A DNA stretch of 64,000 nt from Azorinus chamasolen (GCA_963576725.1 OY755237.1:52853674-52917673), one strand, 5' to 3'. Counted from the first letter of the stretch, positions 1 through 11,815 are shown. Notes: a model not told the origin generated them from the sequence alone. Program-made: numbers and translations.

Positions 1-470
1 ATATATGAAGTTTCAATCAACTGGCATCAGGCATATTGAAGTTATTGTCCGGACAAAAAATTGTGATATTTTTTACAAAGGGCAATAACTCCAATATTAG
101 TGAAGCCAGAGTTATGGACCTTGTGCATGACACTTCCTCTCGTCATGATCTTTCCATATATGAAGTTTCAATCCAATGGCATGAGCCATATAGAAGTTAT
201 CGTCCGGACAAAAAGGTGTGATTTTTTTACAAGTGGCAATAACTCCTATATTAGTGAAGCCAGAGTTATGGATCTTGTGCATGACACTTCCTCTCATTAT
301 GCTCTTTCCATATATGAAGTTTCAATCAACTGGCATCAGGCATACTGAAGTTATTGTCCGGACAAAAAGTGTGACGGACAGACGGACGAACGGACGGACA
401 GACAGACAGACAGACAACTCTCACGAAAACAATATGTCTCCCCCATATAAATATGGGGGGAGACATAATT
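1..470. repeat. Tandem array of ~155-bp units with tailed, palindromic end (3' part)
   Basis: Diverged units carry the landmarks ggcaataactcc, agttatgg, catgacactt and gtccggacaaaaa, the last recurring near 46, 202 and 356. The array ends in a GACGGACAGACA-rich stretch (372-416) and a small palindrome, tctcccccatat / atatggggggaga, at 439-469. The same end module closes the array at 2755-4321, so this is a defined mobile or satellite unit rather than random duplication. Its 5' side is cut by the window. Short frames in it are repeat shadows. Confidence 0.85.
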
Positions 471-964
471 AAAGCACAGGCTTAAGACCGGCTTAAACAA
501 GCACATTTATGTAGCGAAATTTTTATTTAATTCAAACTGAAAACAAAATTAGAAACTGTGTGAAAGGTGCTGATCTAGACCAGAGGCCTAAAAACTGCCA
601 TAAAAAGGGAAAATAAAATGCTGATAGGCAAAAGAACACAAAAGTGTGACATATAAGAAAGTAATTAAGAACATATATCACCTCAAATCAGATTTGAGAG
701 GAGCTGATCAGCAACTTACACACCGCTAGGAGACATTTATTATTCAAATCAAGAAAATCACAGGAACTAAAATATCTAAGCCTAGATATAAAAAAACAAC
801 TCCTTATTTACCCATTTTCTATATAAGTCCAGAGTTACATTACATGATAGTAGATGGTAGATAAAGAAAGCAGGTGTAGGCTTAAAGCAAGATAAAGGCA
901 AAGCAGAAACTTTAACTCCAAGCATACACCTGCCTCTTAATTGTGGGATATAGATACACCTTCT
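471..964. other. Unassigned AT-rich sequence
   Basis: I see no exon, hairpin element or tandem repeat. It may include older LINE-related sequence upstream of the remnant that starts near 965, but nothing readable supports that. Confidence 0.5.
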
Positions 965-1422
965 CATTCAGAGTCAACTCCGTTGGACAGGCCATGTTGT
1001 ACGCATGGATGACAGCAGGATCCCAAAAATGCTGCTGTATGGCCAACTTCAGGAAGGCCACCGTGACATGGGACGTCCCTGTAAACGCTACAGAGATTTC
1101 TTAAAAACAACCTGACATCCTGTGGTATAGAAACTTCATCATGGGAAGCTCTGTCCCAGGATAGGTCCCTGTGGAGACAGTTTTGTGGCAAGGGAACCAA
1201 GACCTTTGAGGCTAACAGGACGTCTAAAATCCAGGCGAAAAAGAGAGCAGCATAAGAAAGGCACCACACTGGAGGATGGTGCATTCCCATGCAGCATATG
1301 CGGAAGACGGTGTTCATCGCAGATAGGACTCCACTCCCACATGAGGAAGCATATCAGCTAACTATATGTTTGCATACTCATCCGTCGAAGCGACGGGAGA
1401 CTCCATCATCATCATCATCATA
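965..1422 (+). pseudogene. LINE remnant: 3' end of the reverse-transcriptase ORF, C2H2-like finger and (ATC)n tail
   Basis: Conceptual translation starts LRWTGHVVRMDDSRIPK, the usual opening of the post-RT segment in a widespread animal non-LTR family (copies are often misannotated as craniofacial development protein 2-like). After a stop at about 1110 and a shift of frame it continues ETSSWEALSQDRSLWRQF. After another shift it ends CSICGRRCSSQIGLHSHM, a C2H2-type motif that closes these ORFs. The copy finishes with a short (atc)n run at about 1402-1421, typical of the 3' end of such LINEs. At least two frameshifts show that it is dead. The family assignment is from memory of the protein pattern. 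Confidence 0.8.
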
Positions 1423-1435
1423 ATTTGTGGCTATT

Positions 1436-1530
1436 AACCCTTACTCCATACTTTGCAAATGCAGTAGACCCAGATCAGACAGTTCATGTAGGAGCAGTCT
1501 AATCTGGGTCTGCTATGTTAGATGATGACT
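1436..1530. repeat. T2-type hairpin fragment
   Basis: Begins taacccttactcc and holds the core gcagtagacccagatcag with its complement agtctaatctgggtctgc. The far flank and closing TTAA are missing. Confidence 0.6.
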
Positions 1531-1589
1531 TAAAATGGTTATGCCTCTGCAGATTCTGCCGTGGTCCATAATTTCATGTGCATATGCCA

Positions 1590-1838
1590 TTAACCCTTTC
1601 CCTGTTCTATGTTTTTTACAAATTTCAATACCTACTGAATATTCATGGAGAAAATAGTTATAATGAAATATGGAAGGTGGAACATTGTAGCCAATTTAGA
1701 AAGAAAAGAAACAGATCTTTCAAATTCCACTAGCAAACAGAGTAGACTCTGATCAGACGACTCCTCTAGGGGCCGTCTGATCTGGGTCTACTCTGTTTGC
1801 AAATTCATGATAACACGTTTATATGAGGAAAGGGTTAA
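1590..1838. mobile_element. T1 TTAA-hairpin MITE, full length
   Basis: Runs from ttaaccctttcc to gaaagggttaa. The asymmetric flank carries the box aatacctactgaatattcat, followed by the palindromic core between about 1735 and 1802. TTAA at both ends could be a piggyBac-style target duplication or part of the inverted repeat. It has no coding capacity. Confidence 0.85.
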
Positions 1839-2052
1839 GAGAATGCACCCAGTTAAATTATATTCAAGATCTCATTATGTATTATAGAAGGAAAGGGTTA
1901 AAGAATAGGAAGCAATTTAAAAAAGTTGGGAGTTATAAAGGATAGGGTAGTAACGTGCAACAAAATAATACATAAATACAGTAAACAAGAGAGCAAACAA
2001 AGAATGCTATAAGCTGTATAACTAGGTCGAACATAATGAACATTCACACATG

Positions 2053-2740
2053 TTACCGTCCCAGCTGCGGATCAGCCTTAAATAAAATTCTGAATTGAGG
2101 GTAGGATTCTGCATTTCGACATTCATTTGGAAGACTGTTCCACAGCTTGACGGTCGCATGCCTGAAAGACTTCAGTTCGTACCTGGTACCATGAAGGCTA
2201 TATGGCCAGGTTTTTCTTTCTGAAATTTAAATTTGAGTCTCTGAAATATACAAGATCATGTATATAAGAGAGTATATATGGAGATATGTTATGTAAAATC
2301 TTAAATACTTCTGAAGCCATAGTTTTTAGTCTTTCTACATGTAGGAAACCTTTACTATTTGTGGATAAAAGATCCCGAATAGGCGAAGAGAATTCATCAT
2401 TTATGAATCTCCTGGATCCTTTCCATTTTGTTTGTGCTAGCCTGGTTACAAAAGTACCAGGCTAAAGGACAATAGTTAAAATTTGAAAGTATGAAAGTGT
2501 TAAAAACTGTGACTTTACCCTTTTTTGTTATTTTTTTTCCAAACTTCTTAAGTACAGCAAGCTGACTTGATGCCTTTTTATATATTTCAGAGACATGATC
2601 ACTGAAATTGAGCATGAAGTCAATGTTAACCCCGAGAAGAGTGACATTGTCCTCACATTCAATCAAAGTGTCATTTATATTAAAACTAGAGGGTTTTGTC
2701 ACAAAAACGGATGTCTCCCCTCTAATAAAAACAATATGTA
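2053..2740 (-). pseudogene. LINE remnant: C-terminal part of a CR1/L2/Jockey-like reverse transcriptase
   Basis: On the minus strand the frame reads VTLLGVNIDFMLNFSDHV and FILSNFNYCPLAWYFCN, the RT thumb/C-terminal pattern of these LINEs. At about 2405 a small deletion shifts the frame, which then reads ERLKTMASEVFKILHNISP. A further shift gives HATVKLWNSLPNECRNAES, and the ORF ends at a stop at 2053-2055. The catalytic palm is absent: the 5' side stops at a satellite array at about 2745. Order and spacing match an intact LINE C-terminus, so this is one decayed copy. The clade is uncertain. Confidence 0.85.
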
Positions 2741-2754
2741 AAGGGAAATCACTA

Positions 2755-4321
2755 AAAATGTTATGGACTTGATGATTGATACTTCCCCTCATTATGCGCT
2801 TTCCACACCACATTTTTCAAGAAGAAAATGATAACAGCTAATAACTCCAAAAATATTGATACCAGAGTTATGGCCCTTGTGCATGACACTTACCGGTACT
2901 TCATCATGCTCTTTCCATAAATGAAATGTCATTCCAATAGCATCAGTCGAACAGGAGTTATTGATCGGACAAAAATGTAAAAAAGGGCAATAACTCCACA
3001 AGTATTGAAGCTAGAGTTATGGCCCTTGTTCATGACACTTTCTCTCATCATGTTCTTTCCATGTATGAAGTATCAATACAATGGCAAGAGCCATGTAGGA
3101 GTTATCGTCCGGACAAGAAAGCGTTAAACAAATGTACAAGGGGCAATAACTCTCAATTTATTGAAGCCAAAGTTAAGGACCTTATGCATGACACTTTATC
3201 TTATCATGATATTTCCATGTATGAAGTTTCACTCCAAAGGCATGTGCCATATAGGAGTTATCACCCGGACAAAAAATAGTGAAAAAAAATACAAGGGCAA
3301 TAACTCCATTATTAGTGAAGCCAGAGTTATGGACCTTGTGTACTCTCGCCATGATCTTTCCATATATGAAGTTTCAATCCAATGGCATGAGCCATATAGG
3401 AGTTATCGTCCGGACAAAAAAGTGTGCATTTTTTACAAGGGGCAATAACTCCAATATTAGTGAAACCAGAGTTTACAAGGGGCAATAACTCTCAATTTAT
3501 TGAAGCCAGAGTTAAGGACCTTATGTATGACACTTTATCTTATCATGATCTTTCCATGTATGAAGTTTCACTCCAAAGGCATGTGCCATATAGGAGTTAT
3601 CATCCTGACAAACAAATTATGGTTTTTTTTACAAAGGGCAATAACTCCAATATTAGTGAAACCAGAGTTATGGACCTTATGCATGACACTTTCTCTTATC
3701 ATGATCTTTCTATGTATGAAGTTTCAATCCAATGGCATGAGCCATATAGGAGTTATCACCCGGACAAAAAATTGTGAAAACAATTACAAGGGCAATAACT
3801 CCAATATTAGTGAAGCCAGAGTTATGGACCTTGTGTATGACACTTACTCTCGTCATGATCTTTCCATTATATGAAGTTTCAATCCAATGGCATGAGCCAT
3901 ATAGGAGTTATCGTCCGGACAAAAAAGTGCATTTTTACAAGGGGCAATAACTCCTATATTAGTGAAGCCAGAGTTATGGACCTTGTGCATGACACTTCCT
4001 CTCATTATGCTCTTTCCATGTATGAAGTTTCAATCAACTGGCATTAGGCATATTGAAGTTATCGTCCGGACAAAAAAGTGTGAATTTATTTTACAAGGGG
4101 TAATAACTCCTATATTAGTGAAGCCAGAGTTATGGACCTTGTGCATGACACTTCCTCTCATTATGCTCTTTCCACATATGAAGTTTCAATCAACTGACAT
4201 CAGGCATATTGAAGTTATCGTCCGGACAAAAAGTGTGACGGACAGACAGACAGACGGACAGACAGACAACTCTCACGAAAACAATATGTCTCCCCCATAT
4301 AAATATGGGGGGAGACATAAC
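2755..4321. repeat. Tandem array of ~155-bp units (about nine) with tailed palindromic end
   Basis: Same unit as at 1-470, with degenerate copies first (2755-3000) and better ones later. One junction at about 3470-3480 looks like an internal fusion of two partial units. The array ends with the GACGGACAGACA stretch (4237-4267) and the tctcccccatat palindrome (4286-4317). Many overlapping short frames across it are translations of the same unit and are not genes. Confidence 0.88.
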
Positions 4322-5107
4322 TACAGATGATATCATGAGATTTTTTACCTATGCAAATGGCTTGAAATTTGTCAGGGTTTGCTTCAAACCATTTGATTAT
4401 TAAGTAATTGCTTTCCCTTTGTAAAGCCTCTTTTAAAATATCAATAGCACAGTGGCTAAATGATAGGGTGTTGTCATCTGTTTAATTATAAAGTGAAGAA
4501 TATTTTACTGTATATAGAAAATATCATTTAGGAAAATATTAAAAAGTAACGGTTCAATGCTAGTAGTGCAAACATGCATTTAGCAATAAGCATTTGTCAT
4601 TTACATCCTTTATTTGGAAATTCCCTAGCAATTTACACAATTGGCAAAAAGCATTTCGCATTTTGTATTAAGCAATTGGCATGGCAGAATGGCGCACAAA
4701 ATTATATCTCCCGAGTTTTTTCCGAGCGGCTACAAGCTGTAACGTAAGTTCTGCCGATCTCCAACAAAACCCACCCACCCCGCACACACACACACCACCC
4801 TAACCACCCACCCATGTCGCACTCACGGGCAAGCATAAATGCTGTGTCCCTCATTGTGCACAACGACTCGTGATTCCGTTCAAACAAAACTCTAAATCAC
4901 ATTCAGGAGCAAATTGTGAGTAAAGTTTTTTTATGACATCATCTTTCCATGTTGTTCAAAGAACTGAATTTCATCTAGAAGCCTCGTTGCAATGGCAGCC
5001 GGAAGAAAGTTACTTTTTCTAAAAGGATACTATTTTCAAACTGAAGAGGGCCAGAATGACCCTGATATCGCTCGCCAGACAATCATTCAGAAGTTTTCAT
5101 TATATGT
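4322..5107. other. Unassigned sequence
   Basis: Contains a loosely repetitive AT-rich part (4575-4690, variants of aagcatttgtcat and caatttacac) and a CA/CCA-rich low-complexity stretch (4766-4812). No exon or recognisable element. Confidence 0.5.
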
Positions 5108-6135
5108 TTCTATAGAAAACTAGTCAGCCCTGGGGCGGGGCCAATTTTGACCCCAAGGCCATAATTTATAAACTTTTTGTAGAGGACCTGAACATGATGA
5201 TATGTGCCAAATATAAAGGCTGAGAACCTTCCAGTTTCAGAGGAGAAGATTTTCAAAGTTTTCAATACATGTTTCTATTGAAAACTGCCCACCCCTTGGG
5301 CGGGGCCAATTTTGACCCCAGGGGCAAAATGTATATAAATTTTGTAGAGAACCTAAACATGATGTTATGAGCCAAATATGAAAGCTGAGAACCTTCCAGT
5401 TTCAGAGAAGACGTTCAAAGTTTTCTCTATATTTCTATTGAAAACTGCCTATCCTGGGGTGGGGCCAATTTTGACGCAAGGTCATACTTTATATAATTTT
5501 TGTAGAGGACTTGAACATGATGATCTGTGCCAAATATGAAAACTGAGAGTATTCAAGTTTCAGAGAAGATTTTCGAAGATTTCACTATTTGTATCTTTTG
5601 AAAACTGCCCACCCCTGGGACGGGGCCAATTTTGACCACAGGACCATAATTTATACATGTATAACTTTTGTAGAGGACCTGAACATGATGCTATGCGCTA
5701 AGTATGACAGCTGAGAACCTTCAAGTTTCAGAGGAGAAGATTTTCAAACTTTTCACTAGATCTATATTTTTACGTTTCTATTGAAAACTACCCACCCCTA
5801 GGGCGGGGCCAATTTTGACCTCAGGGCCATAATTTATAACACTTTTGTAGAGGACCTGAACATGATGCTATGTGCCAAAAATGAAAGCTGAGAACCTTCT
5901 AGTTTCAAAGGAGAGGACTTTCAAAATTTTACTATGTTTCTATTGAAAACAAGGCACCCTAGGGCGGAGCAAATTTTGACCCCAGGGGCATAATTTATAT
6001 AACTTTTGTAGAGGACCTATAGATGATGCTACAGTATATGCCAAAGATGGAAGCTGAGAACCCTGTAGATCCAGAGATTTTTAAAGGTTCATATTGTTGA
6101 CGACGGACGACGCACGCCGACGGACGACGGACATC
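5108..6135. repeat. Tandem array of ~160-bp units (six) with GACGACGG tail
   Basis: Unit landmarks are gaaaactgcccacccc, ggcggggccaattttgac, ttttgtagaggacctgaaca and gctgagaacctt. The landmark gaaaac recurs at about 5115, 5280, 5440, 5600, 5783 and 5945. The array closes with gacgacggacgacgcacgcc (about 6097-6130). Its architecture (a tandem body, then a GACG-rich tail) parallels the 155-bp arrays although the sequences are unrelated. Confidence 0.88.
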
Positions 6136-6451
6136 AGGCGATCACAAAAAAGGTTCAAACAATGGCGGTTTTTTATAAACAAAAAATGGCCGCCATAGGC
6201 GGGGGCTAATTTCCCTTCTACAGCGAAAATATTTCCGAAAATAAAAAACAGTTTCTTTTCTGAAATGACAAGCCGCATGTTCCATTGACAACATTCTACC
6301 GAATCGTTCAAGCTTTTTTAATTCGTCAAAGAACATGACGCGGATTGTTGTTACAAGAGGTAAAATTAAAAATCAAAGCACTAAAAGTGCTGTTAGGGGC
6401 TTTTAGCAAAGACGGTAATGTATCAAAATTGGTGTTACAAAGTTCTGTTTT
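6136..6451. other. Unassigned sequence
   Basis: Continues after the GACG tail with atcaggcgatcacaaaa, probably the end module of the preceding repeat. No gene seen. Confidence 0.4.
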
Positions 6452-6800
6452 ATGCCCCCAAACGGCGGGCATATAGTAATCGCATTGTCCGTCCTTCGGT
6501 CTATTGTCCGTCCTTCCATCCGTCCGTCAAAAATTCCGCATCCCTCCTATAACTTTTTTTTTTACCTGTGAATGGATTTAAAAATAACCTGGCACAAATG
6601 TTCACCACACAAAGGTCATGTGTCGCGTTTAACTCCCTGGTCCATGGGTCAAAGGTCAATGTCATCATTCAGGGTCAAAGGTCGGGGGACATAGTGTTTC
6701 ACAAACACATCTTGTTTTCAAGTATTTCTGATGAGGGTCTGCGCAAAAGTGCTATAACGTCTTCACTATATAAAGTGAAGATGTTACAATAGGTTTGCAC
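6452..6800. repeat. GTCC-tailed dispersed repeat fragment
   Basis: Opens tatgcccccaaacggcgggc, then gtccgtccttcggtctattg, then caaaggtcaaggtca-like phrases (6640-6690). The same plan (g-rich hairpin, GTCC/GTCT run, 'ggtcaaaggtca' body) recurs at 61412-61720. It is a fragment of a dispersed repeat, and the open frame in it is not a gene. Confidence 0.6.
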
Positions 6801-7280
6801 CAAACTCTTGCTATGATGCGATAATTTGTATAAAGGTGTGTTCAATTGGTTACACCATAGAGAATGTTGAATAAGTTATCGAGTTATTTGAAGAATAATT
6901 TGGTATGACATGCTTATCCTGAACTCTGAGTAGAGGAATGAAATAAGTACAAGGTAGTTGCATTTTGTGTAAAACATTTGTTTGAAAAGTTCAGCATTGA
7001 AATGGGAAAACACCATGGTAACAAAGGTCTCCATGCACGAATCCCCGAGCAACGTTTGAATGTGTGTAGTGACCAACACCGCTTGCGTTTTAATCCTTTC
7101 AACACTTAGTAACTCTTGTGGGCTTTTATGTTGTCTTATATATCTTTTTTCACCAACACATGACTCAGTGCACATGGAATTGGGGATATTTTACAGATAC
7201 TGTTTTAAATTTGCAAACAGTGCAGACTCTTTGAAAAAGTAATGAGTATATAAAAAAACAGGACCATAGTGTTGAAAGAG
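6801..7280. other. Unassigned sequence
   Basis: No exon signature, hairpin or tandem repeat recognised. Confidence 0.45.
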
Positions 7281-7283
7281 TAT

Positions 7284-7480
7284 ATGCCCAGATAGCAGAC
7301 CGATGTTGGCCCAACGTCATATAATGGTCGGTATATTGGCATTGCGTTGGCGTTGGCTGATGCATGTTGGCCCAATGTTGGGCCAACGTCATCCATCCAA
7401 CCATCTTTCTCTCGTTGACGGCGTTGGCTGGTGTTCGTTGGGAAAACGTTTGGCCAACATTGCATAGCCAACTATAAAAC
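7284..7480. mobile_element. Palindrome-rich element built of gttggcccaac motifs
   Basis: Opens cccagatagcagaccg and repeats gttggcccaac / gttgggccaac on both strands. It shares its plan, though not close sequence, with 19247-19560 and 24955-25290, which use atcgggccgatgtcggcc motifs and have cccag-type ends. The right boundary is not clear. Confidence 0.6.
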
Positions 7481-8504
7481 ACGATACGTCGTGTCAAAGT
7501 TGACCCAACAGTGTTTCGATAGTATTCAACAAATATGTAGTCTCATTTAATTTAAAAAGAAAACACTTGAAATTTAAATACCGAAAATATGTTGTGTGTT
7601 ACGAGTAATAAAAAAAGCTAGACACCCTGATTTAACATTAATATTTACTATTTGAACCTGTATATTTAAATTTTCCCATTTATGAACTTATAAAATACTT
7701 AATTTGATCACTACAAAAGATCTAACTTATTTTTAGACTTTCAAATAAAAATTAATATACATGTAGATATCTATTGTGCGAGGCGAGACGATAATTTGAT
7801 TAGACCGTACCGTGAATGTGTATACATATCCAGTTCTAGAGCAGACGACACAAGGTCAACCAAAAATGTGAGTAGGTTCTATATATTGAGTTTATCTGAA
7901 TGTAGAGTTCATATTCTATGCAAACACAGACGAACCATTTCTTCAATGCTATTCGGTTCAACATACATATATTTTCCAAATCGGCCTAACAATAGCAAGG
8001 GGTGGCATAAGCCCCTTGCTAAAAACGCTTCTTCTCTGCAACTTCTTCAAATATGTTTAATCTAATTTTGCAGCAATGTCCCGTATTTCACCCTCTACCA
8101 AATTTGTTCAAACTGTTTCGATTTTTTTAATTAAAACAGCCCATAACAAACACCATGGTTGCCTGAGGGCGGGGCTTATATTTCATATCGGCCTACGGTT
8201 ATATAATGAAAGTTTCTCAAATCTCCTGATTAAAATATTATTTTTCAGTAATGCGTTCTTCTAATAGCCAAGTAACAAAACCGGTCTTGTCGTCGAGAAT
8301 CATTGCAAAGTAATGTCCACCAGAGCTGGGACTAATTTTTCCTTATGTTTTTCAAAACATCTTCACTGAAACCGCATGCCAGACTAAACATTTGACAGGG
8401 ATGTTCTTTGGGCGACTTTTCACCAAACTTGTTCACGCCGTTATATTTGTAAAACAAACATCATGTTCTCCAGGAGCAGTACTAAAACATTTGGTATATT
8501 CTTA
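7481..8504. other. Unassigned AT-rich sequence
   Basis: No convincing exon, tandem repeat or hairpin element. The longer open frame at 7796-8065 has no recognisable domain or splice context. Confidence 0.5.
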
Positions 8505-8780
8505 ACCCCCTCCCAGTATAAACGTCTTTTCACACCTTTGCAAACAGAGTAGATCTGCTTTTAAAGACATTCACATCTATTCGCTGAGAGGTCGATGTAA
8601 AATGGTTCTGAGACGCACATTTAAAAATGTCTCCAAACCCTTTGTTGCGACCTATGTTGTGTTCATTCGAAATATACATTGGTATTTAACCCTTTACATG
8701 TAGAGCTCTAGCTACTTCATAAATATTCATGACAGAGCAGGCCTTGATCAGATGACTCATACAGGGGCAGTGATATGGAT
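8505..8780. repeat. Degenerate TTAA-hairpin fragments
   Basis: Two pieces are visible: ttaaccccctccc with gcaaacagagtagatctg (8504-8555), and aaccctttacatgtag with gagcaggccttgatcagatg (8690-8760). Neither has a complete palindrome. Confidence 0.55.
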
Positions 8781-9045
8781 ATATTCTTTCTGCAAATGTA
8801 TCAAAGGCGTCTCTGCGGAGTAAAAGGGGTGATCACAACATAGTGTGGTCACAACATAGTGTGGCCACAACACAGAGTTTGGTAGAAGCATTTGAAACAT
8901 GATCCGAGTCTGGAGACAGCGCAGTGCCAGAGACATATATATATACAAAATGTAGGTCTCTAACATTGCGCTGCGACACTCAAATGGATGCAACAGAAAC
9001 GCGACGGATTTATATAAATGTGCGTACACAGATACTAAAATCGTA

Positions 9046-9142
9046 ATTTCTCCACAAAACCTTATGTTGTGACCACTCTTTAGAATCGTCTCGAAGAGAC
9101 GATTCTAAAGAGTGGTCACAACATAGGGTTTAGTGGAGAAAT
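9046..9142. repeat. Long near-perfect hairpin, gtctcgaagagac family (copy 1)
   Basis: A ~46-bp arm, atttctccac...cagaatcgtctcg-like, is followed directly by its complement ending gtggagaaat, with almost no loop (apex tcgtctcgaagagacga). The motif tgtgaccactcttt lies in each arm. Related copies are at 9970-10058 and 29712-29820. Confidence 0.85.
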
Positions 9143-9476
9143 AAATATGTTATTCTTGAAAACGTTTTAATTTACGCATCTTCTCTTGGCCTCTGAATGC
9201 ATGGGTTTGAGGTGGAACTTACGTGTTGCATATGTTGGGCAGAAAGTCGCTGGCGATGCTGTACCATTGGTTGAAAGGCGTGAGACAGGTTGTCTGGTAC
9301 TGTTCTTCGTCCATACATTGCTGCGACAACACTGTAAAAATCAAAGTGTTACTGTACGTAGTGCCAATCTGTCGAGTATCCATTTACCCGCTGAATATCC
9401 ATACAAGCAACGGTGTACAGTAAAACCCATCGAGAAACGTTAAATTTAACAAATATCGGTGTTGGAAATGTTTTAG

Positions 9477-9567
9477 GTGGCAGCGTAATGCAGGGTGAAT
9501 GTCTTACTGGAATCTCCTCTAGGAGCTTTGCGCATGACTTTCATCCTGCATTAAACAGCCACCTGCC
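9477..9567. repeat. T6/pogo-type core hairpin
   Basis: ggtggcagcgtaatgcaggg pairs with cctgcattaaacagccacc around the apex ctcctctaggag. The outer element ends are not recognisable here. Confidence 0.65.
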
Positions 9568-9680
9568 TTAAAGTATATATATTCTCCTCTACTAGAATTC
9601 TGGTCGGGTGTATACTGTATGCATTATAAACATTGAAATGCTGTTTTTAAAGCGACGTAAATCCCGATACATGTACAAAC

Positions 9681-9913
9681 ATTACTCCCTATATTACACG
9701 TACGCCTTTGCAAACAGAGTAGACACAGATCGAGTGGTTCCTGTAGGAGCCGTCTTATTAGGATCTGCTTTGTTTGCTTATAAAACTATATTATAGATCA
9801 TAGTCTACAATTTCTGCCATGGCCAAATATTATTGTGTTCATATGTCATCATAAACAATATAATATAATTATTACTTACACGGATATTCAAAGAGTACAA
9901 TGAAAATGGTTAA
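9681..9913. mobile_element. T2 TTAA-hairpin MITE, degenerate ends
   Basis: Core gcaaacagagtagacacaga with partner ggatctgctttgtttgc, then the T2 flank phrases tttctgccatggccaaa and gttcatatgtcatcataaa. The closing end is a weak ggttaa. Confidence 0.7.
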
Positions 9914-9969
9914 TATTCAATCAGAGCTACTTACAGATAAAGGTGTATACCCAAATACTAAAATCGTCG

Positions 9970-10058
9970 TTTCTCCGCAACATCCTATACTGTGACCACT
10001 CTTACAATCGTCTCGAAGAGACAATTCCGAAGAGTGGTCACAGTATAGGTGGAGAAAT
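9970..10058. repeat. gtctcgaagagac hairpin family (copy 2)
   Basis: Arms read tttctccgcaacatcctata and tataggtggagaaa around the apex tcgtctcgaagagac. The upstream flank actaaaatcgt is shared with copy 1 (9033-9044), so the repeat unit is longer than the hairpin. Confidence 0.8.
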
Positions 10059-10461
10059 AAAGGAGCTATTCTTATCTGGGCCTCTGTTAGCATATGAAAC
10101 AAGGAATTTTACTGCCATGACGAACAGTAGCTACCTGCTACACATTTATAAGCGAACAGAGCAGTCGCTGAACTGACACGTGGTAGATTAATTCGGGAAG
10201 AAGGTTATGCAGAAATCTCCTACTTTACATTACTCTCGTTCTACTTTTAGCAACCATGGCACCGGTCGACATCACTGTTTATTCATTTACCGCCAATTTC
10301 CAGTACTTGTATATCCTTGACAATTTTTTAACATGTTCGAAATTTGACCACGGATCAAACATCCGTAGTACATCCGTGCTATTCCGTATTAGACCGTTCT
10401 TGTTCGTACTAACTCTTACTTATACCTAGCAAACCGCTGTTCACCCGCAGTACACACGCCC
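10059..10461. other. Unassigned sequence
   Basis: No exon or recognisable repeat. Confidence 0.4.
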
Positions 10462-10546
10462 TGACACGTGTTGTTCCATATAAAACCGTGTTATTTCCGT
10501 ATAAAACCGTGTCATTTCCGTATAAAACCGTGTCATTTCCGTATTA
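10462..10546. repeat. Short minisatellite, ~21-bp unit, four copies
   Basis: ccgtataaaaccgtgtcattt repeats with slight variation. Similar accgtgct/ccgtattagacc words just upstream suggest a more degenerate older part. Confidence 0.75.
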
Positions 10547-10825
10547 ATGCCTAGGTCGCCGGTTCCACTACGGTAAATCCATTAAGCAAACAGAGCAGGA
10601 CCTTGATCAAACAAGTGTCAGCTAATGTAAGTGTTCTCTGCAAAGGCGTTAAAAGGCGTGTCCAGTTGCTACCATTGACTTGGTATATGGTTATTGACAG
10701 CTCATGGTTTCATGTTTTATGGCTGCTTAAGACATGTTCTACTGTTCACTGTCAGAATCCATATTGTTAACAGAGCAGTGAAATGGAAAATAAAGTAAAA
10801 CAGTAGGACGGGTCTCTGTAAACGA

Positions 10826-11051
10826 GTTAGCCCTTTTCCATCTTATATAAACCCCTTTTCGCGCATTTTCAAACAGAGTAGACTCCTATAGGAGCCGTCC
10901 GATCAGGATTGGCTCTGTTTGTTAACGGAACTTGATAGATCTGTTTCTTTACTTTCTAAAAAGGCTACAACCTTCCATTGTAACTATTTTATCCATGAAT
11001 ATTCAGTAGGTATTGGAATTGGGAATAAACATAGAACAGGGAAAGGGTTAA
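10826..11051. mobile_element. T1 TTAA-hairpin MITE, reverse orientation
   Basis: Starts gttagcccttttcc, has the core aaacagagtagactcc / ggagccgtccgatcagg, then the T1 box atgaatattcagtaggtatt, and ends gggaaagggttaa. Confidence 0.8.
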
Positions 11052-11105
11052 GTAATATAATTATTAAAGAATACTGTAACAAATGCTGTTGGAGCGCGAA
11101 GCTGG

Positions 11106-11425
11106 CAGGTGCGCATCCAGGATTTCAGACTGGGGGGTGGGGGTGGAGGGCGTAGAAAAAAAATTGGAAAGGGGGGGGGGGCGTAGACTTTTTTTCAGGG
11201 GGGCGTAGCTTTTTATGTTTGATGACATAACTAAATAGTGTGTTTGTAATACATGTTGAAAAAGAGCATAAATGGGTGAGGGAAATAAAAACAAACTCAG
11301 ATGAAATCATTGTTTTATTGATTTTTAGTAGATCTAGATCTAAAATATTACTAAAAAGGTTTGTTTTGTTAATTTTAAGGGGGGGGGGCGGGTACGCCGG
11401 CCCCGCCCTTCTAAATCCGCGCTTG
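11106..11425. mobile_element. CAGG...CCTG element with G-rich interior (copy 1)
   Basis: Left end caggtgcgcatccaggattt, right end aaatccgcgcttg, with G-runs beside both ends. The middle phrase tttgatgacataactaa..tgtgtttgtaatacatgttga matches the copy at 53633-53972. Flanks gctgg and tctgg look like a 5-bp duplication with one mismatch. No coding potential. Confidence 0.75.
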
Positions 11426-11650
11426 TCTGGTCTAGGTCTTCTGCGTTTGCAGTTGCACTGATACACCTTCATTTACATCCAGTATGCATGTATGTATTTA
11501 GTATTAACGCTTTTCAAAACTGGCTGTTCATAACGTTTTCAATACAAAGAAACTTGCTCGCAAAATTTGTCGTCTGCTTTAAAGTACATCTGCTTTAAAG
11601 TTGAAACCATTTACCCCGGCGTGATGTTCTTGAGGTTAAATGTTCTTTAG

Positions 11651-11815
11651 GTTAAATAACGTCTTTGCAAACAGTGTAGATCCAGATAAGATCCTTGTAT
11701 GAGACGTCTGATCAGGTTCTACCCTGTATGTGTATAGAACAATACAGATCAGAGTCTTCAGTTTCTGCATGGCCAGTGTGTCCTGTGTTCATATGTCATT
11801 ATCAAAATGATCTAC
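11651..11815. mobile_element. T2 MITE, truncated
   Basis: Core gcaaacagtgtagatccaga / ctgatcaggttctaccctgt, then tctgcatggccag and gttcatatgtcattat. The distal part and closing TTAA are missing. Confidence 0.65.
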
